Shown here: piece by piece, positions 4,742 to 7,192 of the stretch
Layout of the letters: each line of letters opens with the position of its first letter
Position numbering within the stretch: the stretch's first letter is position 1
NCBI GenBank assembly: GCA_937902565.1
Contig: CALFMX010000290.1
Location: 1-7,192 of the forward strand
Reading direction: 5' to 3'
DNA: 7,192 nucleotides
From: an uncultured Spirochaetales bacterium
Lineage (GTDB): Bacteria > Spirochaetota > Spirochaetia > Sphaerochaetales > Sphaerochaetaceae
Notes under the pieces: model-generated
The model's input: the letters and a program-made list of their open reading frames with translations, nothing else
What the model was told of the DNA's origin: nothing
The model's database searches: none
Translations under genes and position numbers: made by a program

Positions 4742-6967
4742 ATGAAGAACAGCTATGAGATAAACGTCCGGAAGTACATCAATGACCACTACACCCCCTA
4801 CGACGGGGATGAATCATTCCTCACTCCCCCCACCGAGCGCACCGAAGCGCTCTGGGAGAAGCTCAAGGGCCTTCTGGCCATTGAGCGGGAGCGGGGGGGC
4901 ATGTATGACATCGACGAGCATACCATCTCGACGATCACCAGCCACAAGGCCGGCTACATCGACAAGGAGCTTGAGCAGATCGTCGGCTTGCAGACCGATG
5001 AGCCCCTCAAGCGTGCCATCATGCCCTTCGGCGGCATCCGCCTGGTGCACACCGAACTCAAGGCGTATGGCAAGGAGATGGACCCGGTCGTCGATGAGGT
5101 CTTCACCTACCGCAAGACCCACAATGACGGTGTCTTCGACGTCTACACCGACGAGATGAAGCGGGCCCGCCACAGCGGTGTCATCACCGGGTTGCCCGAT
5201 GCCTATGGGCGCGGGCGGATCATCGGTGACTATCGCCGCCTCCCCCTCTACGGCGCAGACTACCTCATCGCGCAGAAGGAGGAGGCCAAGCGGCTCTACA
5301 CCTTCGATGTGATGAGTGAGGAGGTCATCCGCGAACGCGAGGAGCTCAGTGAGCAGATCCGTGCCCTCACAGCCCTCAAGGAGATGGCCGCCTCATACGG
5401 CTTTGATATCTCCGAGCCGGCCACAGACACCAAGGAGGCGATCCAGTGGCTCTACTTCGCCTTCCTCGCTGCCACCAAGGAGCAGAACGGGGCGGCAATG
5501 AGCCTGGGGCGGGTCTCCACGTTCCTGGACATCTATAGCGAGCGCGACCTGGCCTCCGGCCGTTACACCGAGGCGGAGATCCAGGAGCTGGTCGACCACT
5601 TCATCATGAAGCTGAGGATCATCCGCTTCCTGCGCACCCCCGCCTACGACTCCCTCTTCAGTGGCGACCCCACCTGGGTCACCGAATCGATCGGTGGGGT
5701 CGGCCTTGACGGACGCCATCTGGTCACCAAGATGAGCTACCGCTTCATGCACACCCTGACCAACCTCGGCCCCGCCCCGGAGCCCAACCTGACGGTGCTC
5801 TGGTCAAAGAATCTACCCACTGCCTTCAAGCAGTTCTGTGCCCGCCTCTCCATCGAGACCTCCTCGATCCAGTATGAGAGCGACGATCTGATGCGCTGCC
5901 ACTGGGGCGACGACTACGGCATCGCCTGCTGTGTCTCAGCCATGAGGCTCGGTGAGCAGATGCAGTTCTTCGGGGCACGCGTCAACCTTGCCAAGGCCCT
6001 CCTCTACGCCATCAACGGCGGGCGTGATGAGAAGGATGGCAGCCAGGTCGGCCCGAAACTCAAGCCCATCGAATCCGAGGTACTCGACTACAACGAGGTG
6101 GCCGACCGCTATGATGCGATGACGAGCTGGCTTGCCAAGCTCTACATCGATACGCTGAACGTCATCCACTACATGCATGACAAGTACAGCTACGAGGCCC
6201 TCGAGATGGCGCTCCATGATGAGAAGATCGTGCGCACCATGGCTGGTGGCATCGCAGGCCTTTCGGTCGTCGCCGACAGCCTCAGCGCCATCAAGTACGC
6301 CAAAGTCCGCCCGATCCGTGATGAGAGCGGGTTGGCCGTCGACTTCGAGATCGAAGGCGAATTCCCCACCTACGGCAACAACGACGAGCGGGCCGACGCC
6401 ATCGCCACAGCACTGGTCGAGGACTTCATCACCAAGATGCGCCGCCACCACACCTACCGCAATTCGATCCCGACCCTCTCGGTGCTGACAATCACCAGCA
6501 ACGTCGTCTATGGGAAGAAGACCGGGTCGACCCCTGACGGGCGCAAGGCGGGTGAGCCCTTCGCCCCGGGAGCCAACCCGATGCATGGGCGCGACACCAA
6601 GGGGAGTGTGGCGAGCATGAAGAGTGTGGCCAAGCTCCCCTATAGCGCGGCCCAGGATGGCATCAGCTACACCTTCACCGTCGTCCCATCCACGCTCGGC
6701 AAGAGTGTCGATATGCAGGTACGGAACCTCGTCACCCTGCTCGATGGCTACTTCGTCGAGGAGGGGCACCACATCAACGTCAACGTCCTTGAGAAGAGTA
6801 CCCTCCTTGATGCGATGGAGCATCCCGTTAATCGCATAGGCCAAGTCTTTCAATTCTTCTTGAGAGCTGTCAATGGACAGTTGTCGATTCAGTTGTTCGG
6901 CGTTAATGGTATTAATGGCACCGGCCAGGTGTTGGATACCGGCACCAGAGGGCGCTGCGCGCATTGA
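4742..6967 (+). CDS. pflB: Pyruvate formate-lyase, 3' end replaced (glycyl-radical segment missing)
   Basis: This enzyme cleaves pyruvate with CoA to acetyl-CoA and formate in anaerobic fermentation, using a glycyl radical and a cysteine pair. Residues 1-695 are canonical: [11 protein letters not shown] near 157-166, [12 protein letters not shown] (W312), the active-site pair C396-C397 in [15 protein letters not shown] (R413) and ALLYAINGG, and [18 protein letters not shown]. The double Cys separates it from diol-dehydratase-type relatives. After DAMEHP (690-695, nt 6809-6826) family members continue through RVSGYAV, where Gly is the radical site, to the C-terminus. Here the last 46 codons, from V696, do not match; they are antisense to a histidine kinase. 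The open frame to 6967 is therefore a chimera and, as written, inactive. The real part is 4742 to about 6826. A ribosome site AGAGGA (4730-4735) precedes ATG 4742 by 6 nt. The activase gene (pflA), often next to pflB, is not in view. The nearby FNR-like regulator and palindrome suggest anaerobic control. Confidence 0.5.
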   Translation: MKNSYEINVRKYINDHYTPYDGDESFLTPPTERTEALWEKLKGLLAIERERGGMYDIDEHTISTITSHKAGYIDKELEQIVGLQTDEPLKRAIMPFGGIRLVHTELKAYGKEMDPVVDEVFTYRKTHNDGVFDVYTDEMKRARHSGVITGLPDAYGRGRIIGDYRRLPLYGADYLIAQKEEAKRLYTFDVMSEEVIREREELSEQIRALTALKEMAASYGFDISEPATDTKEAIQWLYFAFLAATKEQNGAAMSLGRVSTFLDIYSERDLASGRYTEAEIQELVDHFIMKLRIIRFLRTPAYDSLFSGDPTWVTESIGGVGLDGRHLVTKMSYRFMHTLTNLGPAPEPNLTVLWSKNLPTAFKQFCARLSIETSSIQYESDDLMRCHWGDDYGIACCVSAMRLGEQMQFFGARVNLAKALLYAINGGRDEKDGSQVGPKLKPIESEVLDYNEVADRYDAMTSWLAKLYIDTLNVIHYMHDKYSYEALEMALHDEKIVRTMAGGIAGLSVVADSLSAIKYAKVRPIRDESGLAVDFEIEGEFPTYGNNDERADAIATALVEDFITKMRRHHTYRNSIPTLSVLTITSNVVYGKKTGSTPDGRKAGEPFAPGANPMHGRDTKGSVASMKSVAKLPYSAAQDGISYTFTVVPSTLGKSVDMQVRNLVTLLDGYFVEEGHHINVNVLEKSTLLDAMEHPVNRIGQVFQFFLRAVNGQLSIQLFGVNGINGTGQVLDTGTRGRCAH
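6809..6828. other. Chimeric junction between pflB and a histidine kinase fragment
   Basis: On the plus strand this stretch encodes DAMEHP of PflB. On the minus strand the same bases encode GMLHRI of a histidine kinase HAMP-to-DHp linker. Each reading is normal for its family. To the left only PflB makes sense and to the right only the kinase. About 18 shared bases at the join suit a microhomology-driven artefact (assembly or amplification), or less likely an illegitimate recombination. GC falls from about 60% to about 50% across it. Confidence 0.5.
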
Positions 6968-7192
6968 CTCCATATCCTGTTGTAAGTTGCGGGCGGTCTC
7001 CGCCATTTCGGTAAGGGGCTTTAGAGTTTGCCGAATCACTTTGGTGTTGGTAGGGATCCGCCCCAGCAAAAAGAGGAGCTGACTACCGATGATCACCAGC
7101 ATTAACGAGAAAAAGAAGCGCAAGTCTGGCCCTAAGGAATAGGAAAGCTGGTAAGCGAGGCCCTCTGCGGACAGGAGCATCTGATAGGTGGC
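6809..7192 (-). CDS. Membrane sensor histidine kinase fragment (TM-HAMP), partial at both ends
   Basis: Read on the minus strand from the window edge (7192) to the junction, this gives about 128 residues. It begins [16 protein letters not shown] (a periplasmic or sensor end) and then has a membrane helix, [24 protein letters not shown]-like linker follows: [20 protein letters not shown], a second helix, then [20 protein letters not shown]. In this Firmicutes-like kinase type the next part would be the SDASHELRTP phospho-His domain, but the sequence runs into antisense pflB. The start codon lies outside the window; ATG 7180 is merely the first in view. The DHp and ATPase domains are absent. 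Codon and base use differ from the genes to the left, as expected from another replicon or organism. Class is fairly certain; signal and partner are unknown. Confidence 0.5.

Noticed and set aside
6827..6967. New C-terminal extension of PflB (46 residues ending GRCAH)
   Set aside because: It is the antisense of the kinase HAMP region, where the minus strand gives a recognisable protein.
5936..7180. 414-aa minus-strand open frame that looks like a histidine kinase with a novel C-terminal domain
   Set aside because: Only the part right of about 6809 is kinase-like. The rest is the reverse complement of pflB with biased low-complexity composition, so the fusion is an artefact of the join.

Overview
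The window reads as a fragment of a GC-rich (roughly 60%) anaerobic bacterial genome, flanked at both ends by short stretches that do not belong to the genes they join. The organism cannot be fixed from the sequence. A fermentative anaerobe is clear from pyruvate formate-lyase, an FNR-type Fe-S regulator and a DUF438/hemerythrin-like protein. A spirochaete of the Sphaerochaeta kind is only a weak guess. Stop codon use is unusual: five of the seven complete stops are TAG.

Layout from left to right. (1) The C-terminal two thirds of a polyprenyl diphosphate synthase (+), whose first ~12 codons look like PurM instead. Eight bases later comes a small 83-aa protein of unknown function (+). (2) On the minus strand, a two-CBS-domain protein is followed by a DUF438/hemerythrin-like/PAS sensor protein, with a strong 12-bp hairpin between them. 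(3) A 209-bp divergent intergenic region (2678-2886) carries a 22-bp inverted repeat and a sigma70-like promoter with an operator-like dyad over its -35. (4) A two-gene COG0701-type (YraQ/ArsP-like) permease (+) follows; the two genes are homologous halves. (5) A minus-strand Crp/Fnr regulator has the exact N-terminal FNR cysteine spacing. (6) A 114-bp divergent region carries a 16-bp palindrome and other dyads, followed by pflB (+). (7) At about 6809-6828 pflB stops matching its family, before the glycyl-radical segment. The remaining ~365 bp is lower in GC and is the minus strand of a membrane sensor histidine kinase (TM-HAMP fragment).

The biological theme is oxygen/redox control. The FNR-like regulator probably represses itself and controls the divergently transcribed, oxygen-sensitive pflB. 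The DUF438/hemerythrin/PAS and CBS proteins look like a second sensing unit, and the permease pair may export a toxic compound. Convergent neighbours are packed so tightly that their stop codons interlock at both convergent junctions (CTAG at 921-924, TTAG at 3905-3908). I see no RNA genes, CRISPR arrays, insertion sequences or gene-free stretches over 300 bp. I found no convincing new multi-gene system. The most notable points are the two chimeric ends, the mixed FNR/CRP character of the regulator with its palindrome, and the shared TTGTT/AACAA dyads.
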